The position numbers were made by a program, and so were the translations under genes. Source: Cladorhizidae sp. MBARI D1340-BT2 (lineage: Eukaryota > Porifera > Demospongiae > Poecilosclerida > Cladorhizidae). From it: a stretch of 64,000 nucleotides of DNA. This document shows positions 52,172 through 64,000 of the stretch, piece after piece; the stretch's first letter is position 1; every line of letters starts with the position of its first letter. The notes below the pieces were generated by a model. It did no database searches. It saw nothing but the letters and a program-made list of their open reading frames with translations, and was not told where the DNA came from. Where the stretch lies: positions 5,940,502 through 6,004,501 of the forward strand of contig JAQNBH010000005.1 in the NCBI GenBank assembly GCA_028752905.1. The letters are read 5' to 3'.

Positions 52172-53690
52172 GACATGCCAACAATTAACAATGAATTTGA
52201 ACCGATTATTTAGAATGTTTGGTGTACAACAGCTCCAAGCATAATTCCTCTGGCATATTGTGAGGAATGTTATAAGAATGTTATAAGAAATGCCAACAAT
52301 GAACACACTGTGTTTAGTTTAGTTTGTAATGGTCCAGGTTATATGTCTTGTCTGCAATGCTTGTACATACAATTTACATGTAAAAAACAACAACTTGTGA
52401 CAAGGGCTATCTGATACTGGAGGGAGGGGGAAAAACTGAGTCCATCATCCTCATCTTAGTGGGAGAGTACATTAACCCAATGGCATATTTTAGAAATTAA
52501 AACATGTCGGAAGATGAGATTTCAATTGTAGAGCTGGTATTGTGCTTCAACACCAAGGAAGAAGAAGAAATACAAGCAACCTCTCCAACTGTAGACTTAA
52601 TACCTAGAAGTTAGAGGTGACTCTGTAACTTGTGTTACAATTTGGAAACAGGATCACTCAGCCACTATTCCAAGCATGGATCATTTACTTTACTTAGGTA
52701 AATGTCTATGATATTACAAGAATGTAATCAAGGATAATAAAATAAAAATTAAATAAAACTTGCTGCCAGAAGACAGAGGTGCATGAACAAAAATGTAAAT
52801 TTTGGATATTGTATTGATATCTTAAAAAAGAAGGGAAACTTGATTGTATTCATGTTGAGAACAACTAGTTGGAAGTTAGACGATTTTTACCATCTAAAAT
52901 CATCTACACCAATAAGAATTCGTACACTACACATCAACACTAAAACGCTTGGGAATTCCTTTGATCCTGATGTCACATGTTCTAAATAGGAAGCTGGAAA
53001 TCGAAGAGCTAAGATCAAAAAGAAGAAAGACACATTTTTAACTACTTTTACATGGCTCAAAAAAAAAGCTACACCAGGTCTAAGACTCGAAGAGTTACCA
53101 GAAAATTCTGAATTACAAAAACTTTAGCTGATTCAGCTTCTGTAAGTGTTCAAGATAACAGTAGCACTTGTATTTCTGCTAATTACTATATAGCTCTTGT
53201 TGAAAAATAGCCTTACATTTGGCAACATTTCAGATAAGAATAAATTTAAAAAATGGTTGAGAATTTGCATCGTCTCAACTTTCCAGATCATGAATTCTTG
53301 AGTATTCTCGACTAGCTTACATCAAGCTACAAATGTATATGAGGGCCAACAATCATGAAAATTCCAGACTTCTTGTTTTCTTGACTAGCTTACATCAGGC
53401 TACAAAATGGAAGTTATTGTGTGTAATAGACAAAAGTGGGATATCTCCTCCATAGGCAAGGCAAAAGTGGGAAATACAAATTACATATTGGGAATGCCCT
53501 TAGTACTGCAGCTATTATATTTTGGACCAACTGAATATCTAGAAATAATAATAATACATCATGACAGTAACAGATTTACTTTACTTTTTCTTTTCTGACA
53601 CTTGTGATAAAAAGGTCGCAACCTTTGCAGAATGTAGTAGTGCATTTGTACTATATATGACAATGTCAATAATAATCCTAGAATTTCCAG
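52172..53690. other. AT-rich intergenic region
   Basis: Contains the RING-gene 3' UTR; a distant AATAAA lies at 52,741. No further gene was recognised. The motif CTTGACTAGCTTACATCA(G)GCTAC occurs twice (53,310 and 53,385). Confidence 0.5.
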
Positions 53691-53697
53691 ACTTGCT

Positions 53698-54384
53698 TTA
53701 AGGGGGAATAATGTCAAAATGCTAACTTTCACTTTTTTTTAACAACTATTTTAAATGGTGTCTCTGCTCATATAGAAGTCATATTCCAAGTTTCAGAACA
53801 TTTGAAGATTCTATGATGCAGTTACGACAGCTTTTGCACTCACTATTTTCATTAGAAACCCAGCAAGTGTGAAGAAGAATCGCGTCGCATTAGATTAGAA
53901 GAATTTCCACATATTTCCACAAATTTCTCCCTCATTTCTCACCCAACTCCATAATTTATATATCACCAGAATGCTTATTGTGTGCTCTTTAACCTAAATT
54001 ATTTTATTTTCACTGTTATGAGAATGTGTTGGGTATAGACCAGCATATCTGCATGTGGTTTGTATGGGATTTCCCCCCCCTCTCCTGATGTGCATTATCA
54101 TACTTATTCAAATAGTTTAGGTGAAACTACTACATGTACTCTTACCAATAAACCACCTAGCAGCCACTTAGCATTATTAATGGATTTTTAATTTGTGGAC
54201 TGGATTTCCTGGCTGACACTTTGGCATAAAAAATATATATGACAAAAGTTAAATACATCATTAAATAGCTTATCTTCTAAGCTACATTTTGGTACAAAAA
54301 TTATGTTGATAGAGGGTATATAGTGGGTGGAAAATATGATTGGTATTGTCGAGGTGTATTTTTTTGACATTATTCCCCCCTTAA
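53698..54384. mobile_element. TTAA-flanked MITE (piggyBac-type)
   Basis: The left end TTAAGGGGGAATAATGTCAA and the right end TGACATTATTCCCCCCTTAA are inverted terminal repeats of about 17 bases, each bounded by TTAA, the piggyBac target site. The 679-bp interior has no transposase. Confidence 0.85.
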
Positions 54385-55715
54385 TTTCAGTGTGATGGTG
54401 GTGACAATATCCATATCAATTCCTGTGCCAAAAATGCCTAGTTTTGTCGATCTAAAGACTAACATTGTTGAAACTTTGGATTAACATTGTTGAAACTTTG
54501 GATAGTATAAGCACTGGAAAAAAATTATACTTACGAGTGAATTTTTTTTGTATAATTTGTGGCAAAGTACATGCTTCTATTAAAGAGGTCATTTTGTGCA
54601 CAATATTTACTCTGGGACAGTGATAGCTTTTATGTCCAAGAAGAAAATTGTTGGGTTTAGGGAGTGTGACATAACAATATGTTTTAATTACCTTACTGGA
54701 TTGTGAGATTTGTTTGTGGCCAGAGGTATAATGGGCATTAGAACAAGCACTGTTATATTGGAGAAATACCTAGCAACTTCTGTTCACTGTAATAGTCATA
54801 GCCAGTTCAGGTGCTGATGTTTTGGTTGAAACATGATGGGCATATATAATATTATACTGTCAGTGAAGTGTGGAAATGTTTTATCATGGCAAAATACAAT
54901 ATAAATTGGTTGAAGTTACTGAATCTAAATTGCCTGAAATGAAGAAGAAAAGTGTAGTCACTTTGTCAAGCTCGATGGGTAGAGTGACATTATGCATTAG
55001 AAGTATTCATTGATTTATATTCAGTCAGTTATTATCAATGATTTGTGTGACAGCTTTCAGGCAAGATACCGAAACATGGAATAACAGACTATAAGTATTG
55101 TTGCTTGAAAATATAGAAACATTCTCTCTCTTTCCTTTTAATATTCATGTTTATGAAAGGGAGTTGATTGTTTCAACAGAGATCACTGGACATCATTATA
55201 GGCATTGAACTAGTAACATGGAGTAAAAGAGAAGTAAGAAGATGAGTTAAAATGGGTGGTTTCAGTTTACTTCTGATACAGCTGATGAATTTTGGCCTTT
55301 AATGCCATGCATATATATATAACAGACAAACTCAGCGATATATTGAAGCTGATTCACCTGAAACTTATTACCAAAGTATGCTAACGATCCCTTTTATAGA
55401 TAAATTTTAAAAGGGTTTGAATTTCTACAAATGCCAAAATAGTAGCAATTGGACTCTGTATTGCCAAGTGGAATGATGAGATTGAAAAGTAAATTAGCAT
55501 CTCTTTACTGCCTTTTCCACTCTCATTGGCAGTACTGCATTGCTGGAATAAGTTTCCGTCATGGAAAAAGTATAAAAAACTAGATATTCCATTAGCAGCT
55601 GAGATGGCATAAACTTTCCCAATGTTTCCACCTTGAACTGTTCCTGTCACATCTTATGAGGCTGAACAAACTTTCTCAGAAACACGTATATAGTATTATA
55701 ATATATTCCTTACTA
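54385..55715. other. AT-rich intergenic region, no gene
   Basis: Only short ORFs with no domain. A 27-base sequence ACATTGTTGAAACTTTGGAT is duplicated at 54,461-54,505. Confidence 0.5.
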
Positions 55716-55721
55716 TTAAAA

Positions 55722-56810
55722 GGTCTGTGATAAAGTTTTGCACACCTTAAACAAGCTGAGGAAGTTGGGGTTGGATGCTGTCTTACTCTGTTGGCTAGGA
55801 AACTATCTGCTGGACAGATCTCAAATAGTTGGTGGTGAAATCTCGAGGGTTGTATCAGGTGACCCAGGGCTCTGTTCTGGGTTCTCTACTCTTCCTGATT
55901 TAATGAATTGTCTGATGGCATTGTTTTTATAACCCTGCATGTGGATGATATCCTATTAGGTTCCTGAAGACTTCATATCTGTACTTGTAATGGGTGCTGG
56001 GCATAACTGGTTCTCTAACAACTACATGTGCTATAAGTAAATGGTGTGATCACATACAATTACATGACATGCTATAAGTACATGGTAATCACATGCAGCT
56101 ACATGTGCTATAAGTACATGGTGATCACATATAACAACACGTGCTATAAGTAGATGGTGTGATCAAATACAATATAAGTAGATGGTGATCACACGTAAAA
56201 ATAAAATAAACTGCTTGGATAAATTTGTTCTGGATGGTGCGACCAACCAGAGTGTGTCTGTTTTCAAGTTCCTAGGGGTTTGGCTTGCTGGCAATCTCAC
56301 TTGGACCCATTGTATTATCTATGAAATGTGCAACCAAACAAGTTGGTCTAATTCACAGACATTTCTTGTATTCCCATTCTTGTATTCCCATTTAAGCAGG
56401 AAACATTCTAATAAACTATGTTAGAAAGACAGATTCTAGAATACATGGCTCCCACCTGGGATTCCACCAAACTCACAATCTGAAGGCTTTATCAGAATTT
56501 TGCCCTTAGGATGGCTCTAGTATGGGAAGAGGATTATGACAATTGTCTGGGTTGCACTCATCTTCTTGCAAGACAATGGATTTCAGGCTAAGAACTTACA
56601 ATGCATCAATACTGGTGGCTCACCCTCACACCAGAACCTCATCTTACAAACTTTCTTTCTTTCTTTTCCCCCCAAAGCCCTCTGGAACTCACTATCATAG
56701 GACATCTGGTCATCATGAAAGAAGACCCCAAATCACTAATAGACTTGGTTTCTTGCCATTATATAGCTAGCTATATAGCTATGAGGGAGGTACCTATAAG
56801 TCTGTAACTG
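55722..56810 (+). pseudogene. decayed non-LTR retrotransposon reverse transcriptase
   Basis: Fragments read DKVLHTLNKLRKLGLDAVLLCWLGNYLLDR, a VVSG(V)PQG-like segment broken by a frameshift, ELSDGIVFITLHVDDILL (the YADD box degraded to HVDD), a thumb fragment SVSVFKFLGVWLAGNLTW, and a terminal ALWNSLS motif. The order is that of Jockey/CR1-type LINE ORF2. Multiple stops and frameshifts make it inactive. No endonuclease domain is seen upstream. Confidence 0.8.
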
Positions 56811-59298
56811 GAGCCAGATTAGTTTTATTGTCAATAAGAAAATGGCAGCACTTCTAATTCAACCGGTTACGGAACTCCTTTTATTGATGCCAGTGTTAAA
56901 ATGCCAGCTAAAGATGTCTTTGATTCTAGTAATTTATGTACTCTCCACTGTCTTTGCCCTTGTATGACATTCCCTCACCCCCTAATTATAATCTAGGTAT
57001 TGATTAATCAGTCCTTCAGGGTTATATCCACCTCATATCATTTCATAAGGTCATCTATAGCTTCTATAAATTTGTGACTAAGTAATTTCATGTTCACCCC
57101 TTCATTATTGGAAACAACATAGGAGCCGGTCCAACATGAGTTTACAGAGGTGATAATGACAGGAGTTTGTAATCTGTATTGTAGTTAAATAATAGGTAGC
57201 TAGGTAACTTTCAGCAATTTGTGATTGAAGTTTGCGCTTCAAAATCCTGAAGTTTAGGATCATGTTGGCTTGCTACACAGCTGTAAATCCGTGTGACATG
57301 CCAAGAGTGACGTTAATAAACGCGTGTAAAACTTTTGCTACCTCCAAGTATATATACAATACTAGTGTCAAAAGGCAAGGATCACAAGAGAAAAGGAGCC
57401 AGGGGAGGCTACAAAAGCCTAAAGATGCAATGAAAAGGCACTGGCAGACTCATGGTGTGTGTGGCAGTTAAAATAGTATTACAAGGAAGTTTTTGTTAGT
57501 ATTCCCATGCAGTATGTATAAAGATACTCAATCTGAACCATCACCAACGATGAAGAGAAGCTCTTATGGGTATACATCTGTTTGAACAAAATAGGCTATG
57601 GTCATATGAGAGATCAGCTTATAAAGATGCTATCCTAGACAAGGATATATACCCAATCCTAATCACCCTGCAAAGATCCTGGCTACTAAGTTTTATGAAC
57701 CGGCACCCCAAAACTAAGAAAACCACGAAAAGCACAAAATTTAGACACCAGTTTGGCAATTTCATGTACCCCTTTCGTTCTATACAAGTGCTTTGCAGTG
57801 TCATTCTTAGAAAGAACATAAGGTTCTATATTGTCCCATGTTTTGTATAACTGTGATGATACTGGATTTCCCTCATGGCTCGAACAGGAAAGGTACTTCC
57901 TCTTGTTGGTTGTAAGTCCATAAACAAAGTGAGCAGTACTAACAGCAGCAAATAACTACCTCATAATGCTGCATGCAAATTCATCCCTCTATTTCCAGGC
58001 GAGTATTTTAAGCAGAACCTTTTATGATTTGCTGTCCCAAATAATCTTTACCGAAGTGATGCTGGATGAGCATGAATCTCTTTTATGGTTGGTTGGGAAA
58101 TCACTTGTGTAAAGAGGATAACCACCAGATTGCCCAGTTGCCCTCATAGGAGATGACCATGGGTCTCCCATTAACATGAAAGTCTCTAAACTTGCTGAGT
58201 GCCTCCCACTCTACTGTATGCACTGCCTTCAATCCTGTGAGGTTAGATTTTTTAAACCCCTAAAGTCTAACTGGGACCAAGCCGTAGGAAAATGAGAATC
58301 TTTGGAAAGGATCTATCTGCTCATCCTTTTTAACAGTAGGTACATTCAGTTGCAGTAATGATGTTGACTTGGTAAGACATATCATAACCATCCAGGGTCT
58401 CCTCATTCCTCCTGTTGTAATGATGAGTGTTTAGTTAGTAGATATGAATTTGCTGTATTTCGACTGGTATGGGGAAAACCTCCTTAAAAGTATATATCAA
58501 CTTTAGGTGAAAACTTAAAAGCTATTGGTCTTCGTCTTTTAAATCATTCGGCAATAAAGGATATGTACTTGGACTTGTCGGCCTACAAATAAGGGATGGT
58601 AAGGCAGCAAGAGGATGGAAAGGCAGAAGGATAAAAAATGTAGGTGATGAGAGATGAATGAGACAACACCTACATTTAGCCCATTTAGCCGACATAGTAA
58701 ATTGAGGAGACCAGGAGATTGGTGGTAAGGGCCAGGAACTAGGTGGCAAGGAAGAACTTTGAGACCTGAATATACATATCTGAATTTCAGATCCTGAAAA
58801 TGCCGAATGCAAGAAGGGTTGGGCATTTGGAAGCCCACTTCCATGAAGCTCGGAAGTTCTGCATACTTGACATGAACCAGCATCACGGGTCAAGGTTGCA
58901 GTAATCCTCATCCGCGTCTATGTCCCGCATTTTTTAAAAGTTGGAGGTCTGTTCCGTAGATTATGTCAATAATTTAACCCCACATGTTGTGAAGTTATTT
59001 CTTTCTTTAAATAACTTTCTTTATGTTGTTCTTAATACTCTTTCCGGTCCCAAGTTGTGTTTATGCATGTATGCATGACAACCAGCCATTTAGTAATCAC
59101 CGATGTACGCCCCACCGACTCTCTAATCACACCAGAGCAAGACTTCTGTTCCAGTTATCAACCAAGAAGCGGCGGCCGAAAAGTCGATCCCCAGGGCAAA
59201 AAAAACGTGCAGGACCCTTTACCAATATTTGGTAAAGGAACTCTCTAGGTAAAAGCACATAATAATTATAGGCACGTGTAGTAGACGGTAATCTGGCG
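56811..59298. other. intergenic, unrecognised ORFs only
   Basis: ORFs at 57,566-57,850 (+) and 58,522-58,911 (-) have normal composition but no recognisable family or splice partners. They could be decayed mobile-element sequence. The last part is upstream of MRPL14. Confidence 0.45.
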
Positions 59299-59811
59299 AT
59301 GCTTAGCCTGTCAAAATCACGCTGGTTTACCAGCACCAAACTGGTCAAAAACTTCGTTTTCCGATCTTCCTCTACAGTGCAACCTTCCTTCCAGCTCCAC
59401 AACCCTTTCAATATCAACAAGACTTTCCCCCTATCTCCTAGCCACCCGTTCACACCTTTTCGCTCCATCATGCAGCACACACGACTGAAGCTAGTAGACA
59501 ACAGCGACAATGCCAAGAAGAGAAACCGCTTGGACCAACCTTACTGTATCAAGCTTCCTAAGAACAACAAAGTGGGGAAATTTGGCGATATTATCAAGAT
59601 AGCCCATCGAGGCAAAGTATACAATGCTATGGTTGTAAGTAACAGGATGCCAAGCAAGTGGCTACCTCGTTACGATCATCACCACATCATCTTGCTCAAC
59701 GAAAAGAGGGAGCCTGTAGGCACAAGAATACATGGTCCAGTTCCTTCAGCTCTCAGGATGAAAGAGGGTCAGAATTCCAAGATCATTGCTATGGCAACTA
59801 GGTTCATTTGA
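59299..59811 (+). CDS. MRPL14: mitochondrial large-subunit ribosomal protein uL14m
   Basis: Single-exon, 170 codons. Residues 1-57 are rich in Ser, Arg, Lys and Phe with almost no acidic residues, as expected of a mitochondrial presequence. From Met 58 the L14 fold follows: TRLKLVDNSD, VGKFGDIIKIAHRG, GTRIHGPVPSALR and KIIAMATRFI, all conserved in uL14. uL14m sits at the mitoribosomal subunit interface, next to bridge contacts. The start at 59,299 is the first ATG in frame that includes the presequence. AATAAA at 59,835-59,840 is the likely polyadenylation signal. The stop lies 49 bases from the stop of the opposing protrudin-like gene. Confidence 0.92.
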   Translation: MLSLSKSRWFTSTKLVKNFVFRSSSTVQPSFQLHNPFNINKTFPLSPSHPFTPFRSIMQHTRLKLVDNSDNAKKRNRLDQPYCIKLPKNNKVGKFGDIIKIAHRGKVYNAMVVSNRMPSKWLPRYDHHHIILLNEKREPVGTRIHGPVPSALRMKEGQNSKIIAMATRFI

Positions 59812-59860
59812 CTGTTTTAGATTTTGAATATAAAAATAAATATATAAAGTGTGCATTTTG
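59812..59860. other. 49-bp gap between convergent stop codons
   Basis: The MRPL14 polyadenylation signal lies here. No AATAAA is visible for the opposing gene before it enters MRPL14, so the two transcripts probably overlap at their 3' ends. Confidence 0.6.
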
Positions 59861-62800
59861 TTACGATGGATTTATTGAATTTTCGGATAGTTTTAGGTCA
59901 GCGAGTCTTTGCTTGCAGTAGAGACAGACTCTAACAGACTCTTCAAATGCCGCAGGAGCTGTGATACAAAAACACAAGTTGAAGGGGAAAAGGTGACGGT
60001 AACCATAGAACAAGTAAAACAATAACACAACTCACAAGTAGCTCCCAGTTCTGCCCTTTTGACCTTGACAGTGCAGGAGCCACAGTAGGACTGGCCGCAG
60101 TAATTGCAATCGTGCTGCAAATACATATAAGTTATCGTCATTCAGATGTTTACTGTAAGACACATCAAGGGGTATCCATGTACTGCCACAACCTTTCCTA
60201 GGACATCCCAGAACAGTTCCTAGTATCCTGGGAATCCCAGGGTGTCCTCATAAAGGTGGCAGTATATACTTTTACAAGCTTACTTTTCTTTTGAGAAGTT
60301 TTGCAAAGGAAGTGTTGCACTTGTTGCAAAAGCCTGTTTAATTGACATTTGCACAATCACAAATGCCCAGCAAAAAAACTCTTGTTGTGCAACATGAATA
60401 CCTACCAATTAGCAAACCTATACCTTTGCTGAATGTGTGATTCGCAGACTCTCTGGCCCATCCCACTCCATTCCCATCAGCATTAGCCCCGACAACTGGG
60501 AGTGTGAATGATCGATGTCTATTAGTACATCGTGATGCTCCTCTTCCTTCATCAGAATCACTGCCAAGATTACTGCCAACATTACTGCCTGATGCCGTAG
60601 TAAATTCCTACGATGGATTGTTAAATATAAGCCAGCACCACACTTGTATTCACTTGGCTCTATTCATAGTGTACGAAACAGTTGACAGGACAAAATAATG
60701 AAAAATGGATATTGTCATTGACCCAAGACAAGTTCTACTCACATAGTCTAACATCACATTGATTTTACACATTGTCATTGTGTGCTTGATTCATCAATCC
60801 TGCTCTCAAGCTAGCGTGTTAATGATGTCAATGTCGGGGTGGGGGATTATTGAAAAATAATTCAAGGAGCTATGGCATGGGTGACAATGATTTAGAACTA
60901 TGAAGAACATAATTATAGCACAAAATTTGTAGCTCGCTAATTGCTTTTGAGATGAGCCTGCACGGAGCATGGTGGTGAGATTGCAGCTCTCTGTTGGTGC
61001 CAAGATGGAAGCCTACTGAGATAAAGGACAGTTGCAAGTACCCAGCAAGCAGGATATTATGTGTGACCAAAGCTCAGACAAAGGTCGCTACAATCATGCC
61101 AAAGCCACATCAAAAATTGCCTCGAGGTAACATACTAATGCAGCATATGAGTAAATAAATAATGAAATGATGCTGGTGCTAATGGAGCATGAGTCTCAAG
61201 CTTTCTTCTTCAATTTAGGGGTGCACCTATTAACTGAAAGTGCAAGTTTTTGTTGGTATTGTCCAAATTTAAGATGGCTAGGATCAGTAAGAAACACAAG
61301 CTAAACTACCGAGTGCAAGTTTATTATTGACAAGTCTGGAGAGCATTTTGGAGTTTAGAACTTGGGACTGGAGTAAAAGGAAGACTGACCACCTTTCCAA
61401 CAAAAATATCTTCAGCATCATCACCTTTCAGCCGCGTGGCATTTTGCTAATGCAGACTAGCTTGCAATCAAGGAAACAACTGGATTGTTCCTGATGAAGG
61501 CTAGAGCATCTACCTGATGAAGGTTAGAGCATCTACCTGATGAAGGTTAGAGAATCTACCTGATGAAGGCCAGAGCATCTACCTGATGAAGGCTAGAGTA
61601 TCTACCTGATGAAGGCTAGAGCATCTACCTGATGAAGGCCAGAGCATCTACCTGATGAAGGCCAGAGCATCTACCTGATGAAGGCCAGAGCATCTACCTG
61701 ATGAAGGCTAGAGCATCTACCTGATGAAGGCCAGAGCATCTACATGATGAAGGCTAGAGCATCTACCTGATGAAGGCCAGAGCATCTGGATAGAGCATCT
61801 ACCTGATGAAGGCTAGAGCATCTAGTCGAAACGTCGAGAGAGTAAATTTCAGGTTGATTATTGAGAAGGTCGTTGCAATAACTTTCTTTTTCTCTCTCGT
61901 TATATTGAGTACATTGGTAAAATGATACGTGCCGAGCAGATTTGGGAGAGCGACTTTTACCCAGGAGTGACTTATCCTAGTCTCAAAACACAGAGTACTG
62001 CTACTGCAGCACAACAATGCTGAAAGGTCTAGATCTCTATAGTTGCTCACAGTAGAGGGACCCTGGTTTGTAGGTGAGTGCTCGCTGTGAGGTTGGACTG
62101 CATCCGAAGGCTGACGAGGAGATCCTACGAGTTCAGCTCCTCCAGCTTTACCCAACTCCTTCTTGGAAGCTTTGGTCTTTAGCCTGACCTTCATGTATGC
62201 ATATCGAAACACTCCTTTCCACAGCTCAACTGTTCCTATTGTAAGCACAAACATACAACATGGAACAGGGGATCTAACATACAACATGGAACAGGGGATC
62301 TAACAACTGTGAACATGGGGTCCGGGATCACATGTGCATGTACTAAGCAAGCAGCTCACTATTCAGGAAGTGTTTGTTGAAGCACAGCACAAGCAGTGGG
62401 AGAGAGGCAGACAGCACCCGCAAGTATACCGTGCAAAGCAGAGCAAGTAGCATGCACAGAAGAACTGTAACGCTATGGTTTCAACAGCACCACAGAGATT
62501 GGAGTATATAATGATTGACAGAGGTGGTGGGTGGGTGAGTGTGTCATAGGAAGGTGGTGATGGTGCTGGCAAGTGTGAGATGTATAAACACTAGAAGGGG
62601 GGGGGGGAGTGATGCCGTAACCTTTCCTAAGACATCCTAGATTCCCAGGACATTTAAGTGTATCCTGGAATTTCCCCTAGAGAGATTGACTGATTACATT
62701 ATAGACACAGGAATAACTGTATCCCAGGATACTTGAGACTGCCCTGGATGTCCCTAACCCTAGACTACTCCTAGCATTAGCTCCCTAGCCCATAGCTCCA

Positions 62801-63412
62801 GAAACTCTAGCTCTTATCCTAGAATATCCCTAGCACTGATTCTGGGACCCAACAATGTAGAGTCAGTTACCATTATTAGAGGCATTTCGAGATAGTCAAA
62901 GAATCACGAGATCATCTAAGAAAGGTATGGCAGTACTGGACATGTAAGGTGGTAAGGTTTGGAGGCAACAGACGAGGGGAGGGAGGGAGAGTGTACGAGG
63001 GGAGGGAGGGAGTGTACGAAGGGATGGAGGGAGAGTGTAAGAAAGTGATGCGTGGCTTGTGTAGAATGCATACAAAAAGCTCTGGAGAAGAACAACACAA
63101 GAAAAATAGACACACCCCTTACCACACTGATACTTCCAGGGACTTCCACAATACAATTCTATATATGAGCAGATACAAATCAACATCTCATATTAAGTAT
63201 TACATACAGAGAAGTGTTTTGAGTATCCCACCTGTATAAGTATTCTAGAACCTGTGTTGCCAGCACCATATGAGCTTCTGCACTGCAAATACTTCACCCC
63301 AACAACCAAGCATCAGAGACAATGAACGTGAGGTCATGATTATTACTACTTACATTTGTTTGTATTCCAGGAGCAATTTATGGGCAGCTTTCTCTTCCCT
63401 TTTGAATCTTTT
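59861..63412 (-). CDS. ZFYVE27: protrudin-like FYVE protein, 5' partial
   Basis: Eight minus-strand exons join in phase: 63,354-63,412; 63,123-63,158; 62,360-62,472; 62,051-62,235; 60,424-60,607; 60,284-60,333; 60,036-60,114; 59,861-59,958. Recognisable parts in order: KAAHKLLLEYKQ, a hydrophobic hairpin (VTVLLCMLLALLCTVYL, VLSASLPLLVLCFNKHFL), a basic LWKGVFRYAYMKVRLKTK, a Ser/Pro-rich linker, and a C-terminal FYVE-type zinc finger with eight Cys (CNKCNTSFAKLLKRK; CNYCGQSYCGSC; CLYC). The finger lacks the classic R(R/K)HHCR motif, having KRKHDCNYC instead, as in protrudin. Protrudin is an ER membrane protein at ER-endosome contacts that promotes kinesin-driven endosome transport and protrusion growth. 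The N-terminal exons are not identified and probably lie beyond 63.4 kb or off the window. The intron 60,608-62,050 holds a hammerhead-like array. Confidence 0.87.
61491..61835 (+). repeat. 23-bp array seeded from a hammerhead-like motif
   Basis: Fourteen units CTGATGAAGGCTAGAGCATC plus TAC. Only the last (61,803-61,835) continues into CTAGTC, GAAAC and GTC, completing a hammerhead-like core. The 7-bp stem is GGCTAGA/TCTAGTC with a GCA loop. It is followed by a GTTGATTATTGAGA tail like the copies at 45.4-45.6 kb. Confidence 0.85.
61803..61835 (+). ncRNA. hammerhead ribozyme-like core (Penelope type), probably defective
   Basis: CTGATGA at 61,803-61,809, one extra A, stem II 61,811-61,827, GAAAC 61,828-61,832, then GTC with the expected cleavage after C 61,835. 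Stem III would be the loopless ACGT pairing typical of Penelope-element hammerheads. The extra A at the stem-II junction departs from consensus, and stem I is poor because the tandem array lies immediately upstream. Confidence 0.4.
62590..63120. other. protrudin-like gene intron
   Basis: Contains a G tract (62,597-62,607), CCTAG/CCCTAG-rich short motifs at 62,690-62,830 and GAGGGAGGGAGAGTGTACGA units at 62,970-63,040. A splice-flanked stretch near 62,880-62,925 has stops in every frame and was rejected as an exon. Confidence 0.5.
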
Positions 63413-64000
63413 CTGCAAATTAAGGGAACAGATTTTGTATGGATAAGCATATAAATATGCATCCATATTGTCTACACTGCTTAGTCGAGTAGTGAGCTAT
63501 AAAATATTCTTCCAATGGGCCATGTAGCTAAAGTAGGGTCCATTAAACACTATACAGAAAGCACAATCTCTCCTTTCCCTCTATCCCTCAAGCTATGAAT
63601 ATTGCCACATCCTATGACTACCATAAAGAAGTAAATATAAAAACTATAATTATCTATCAGAGGCAATGAACTAGCAGCTATTATCACACACACACAAAAA
63701 CTTCTATAAAGCATGCTTAATCCAAACCTTCCTTCTCCTGTGTTATCCCACAAATGTATTATCATGCAAGCATTTCCCCCTTATTCCTATAACATTCTAT
63801 TTTTAAGCAAAGGGGTGATTCAATCAAAAGCCCTGTTCACTTGTGAAATAACAGACTCGTGTTGCGACATGTTGAATAGAACTCAAGTTTATTCTGGCAC
63901 ATGCTGCAATGTGGTGCACGTCTGTCATCTCATATTGTGAATATATTGTCAACCAGGCTTTTTACACAGTGAGGTACATTCAACAATTGCATACCATAGC
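63413..64000. other. upstream part of protrudin-like gene, no exon identified
   Basis: No confident exon. N-terminal exons with the first membrane hairpin of protrudin would be expected here or beyond the window. Confidence 0.45.

Noticed and set aside
62880..62925. Extra protrudin exon between TTTCTTAG and GTAACTG
   Set aside because: All three frames contain a stop, and the flanking exons already join in phase using the ACCATAG acceptor at 62,473.

Overview
This is a eukaryotic, almost certainly metazoan, nuclear window. Genes are split by GT-AG introns, many of them only 50-200 bases long, and their products are animal-type: a DOK adaptor, protrudin, TEX261, DDX41, mitochondrial uL14m and a Neuralized-type RING protein. 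The short introns, AT-rich spacers and dense minisatellites suggest an early-branching marine invertebrate, perhaps a demosponge. That assignment is inference. I found no bacterial operons, rRNA, tRNA or CRISPR.

Layout. 1-15.3 kb is mostly tandem arrays (units of 13-92 bp) with scraps of transposons and a few weak exon candidates. 15.3-21.4 kb holds the 5' exons of a minus-strand TEX261/Svp26-like gene (20,801-21,311) and possible 3' exons at 15.9-16.1 kb. Between them sit a broken hAT transposase and a short terminal-inverted-repeat element. 23.7-40.06 kb is one gene, the RNA helicase DDX41 (14 exons, 615 codons, minus strand). Its introns are swollen with about 10 kb of minisatellites. 40.2-47.7 kb is a plus-strand DOK-like adaptor (PH + IRS-type PTB), head-to-head with DDX41. 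Its 5.5 kb second intron holds a solo LTR and other mobile-element remains. 48.36-50.08 kb is a minus-strand coiled-coil gene resembling CCDC172, head-to-head with a plus-strand RING E3 gene (50.28-52.17 kb). 52.2-59.2 kb has no confident gene, but contains a TTAA-flanked MITE and a decayed LINE reverse transcriptase. 59.3-59.8 kb is MRPL14, tail-to-tail with a protrudin (ZFYVE27)-like gene on the minus strand that continues towards or past the right edge.

Two divergent pairs (DDX41/DOK and coiled-coil/RING) share promoters of 164 and 201 bp. One convergent pair (MRPL14/protrudin) has stop codons only 49 bp apart.

The most unusual signal is in DDX41. Six introns (3, 4, 5, 9, 11, 12) have a tandem array that begins at or within a few bases of the 5' splice site. 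In three of them (5, 9, 12) the repeat unit is visibly a copy of that exon-intron junction. Intron 12 therefore carries about 16 extra copies of the exon-12 end plus a GTGAGT donor. A second notable signal is a set of hammerhead-ribozyme-like motifs of the Penelope-element type at 45.4-45.6 kb and 61.5-61.8 kb. In the latter, half the motif has been amplified into a 23-bp array.
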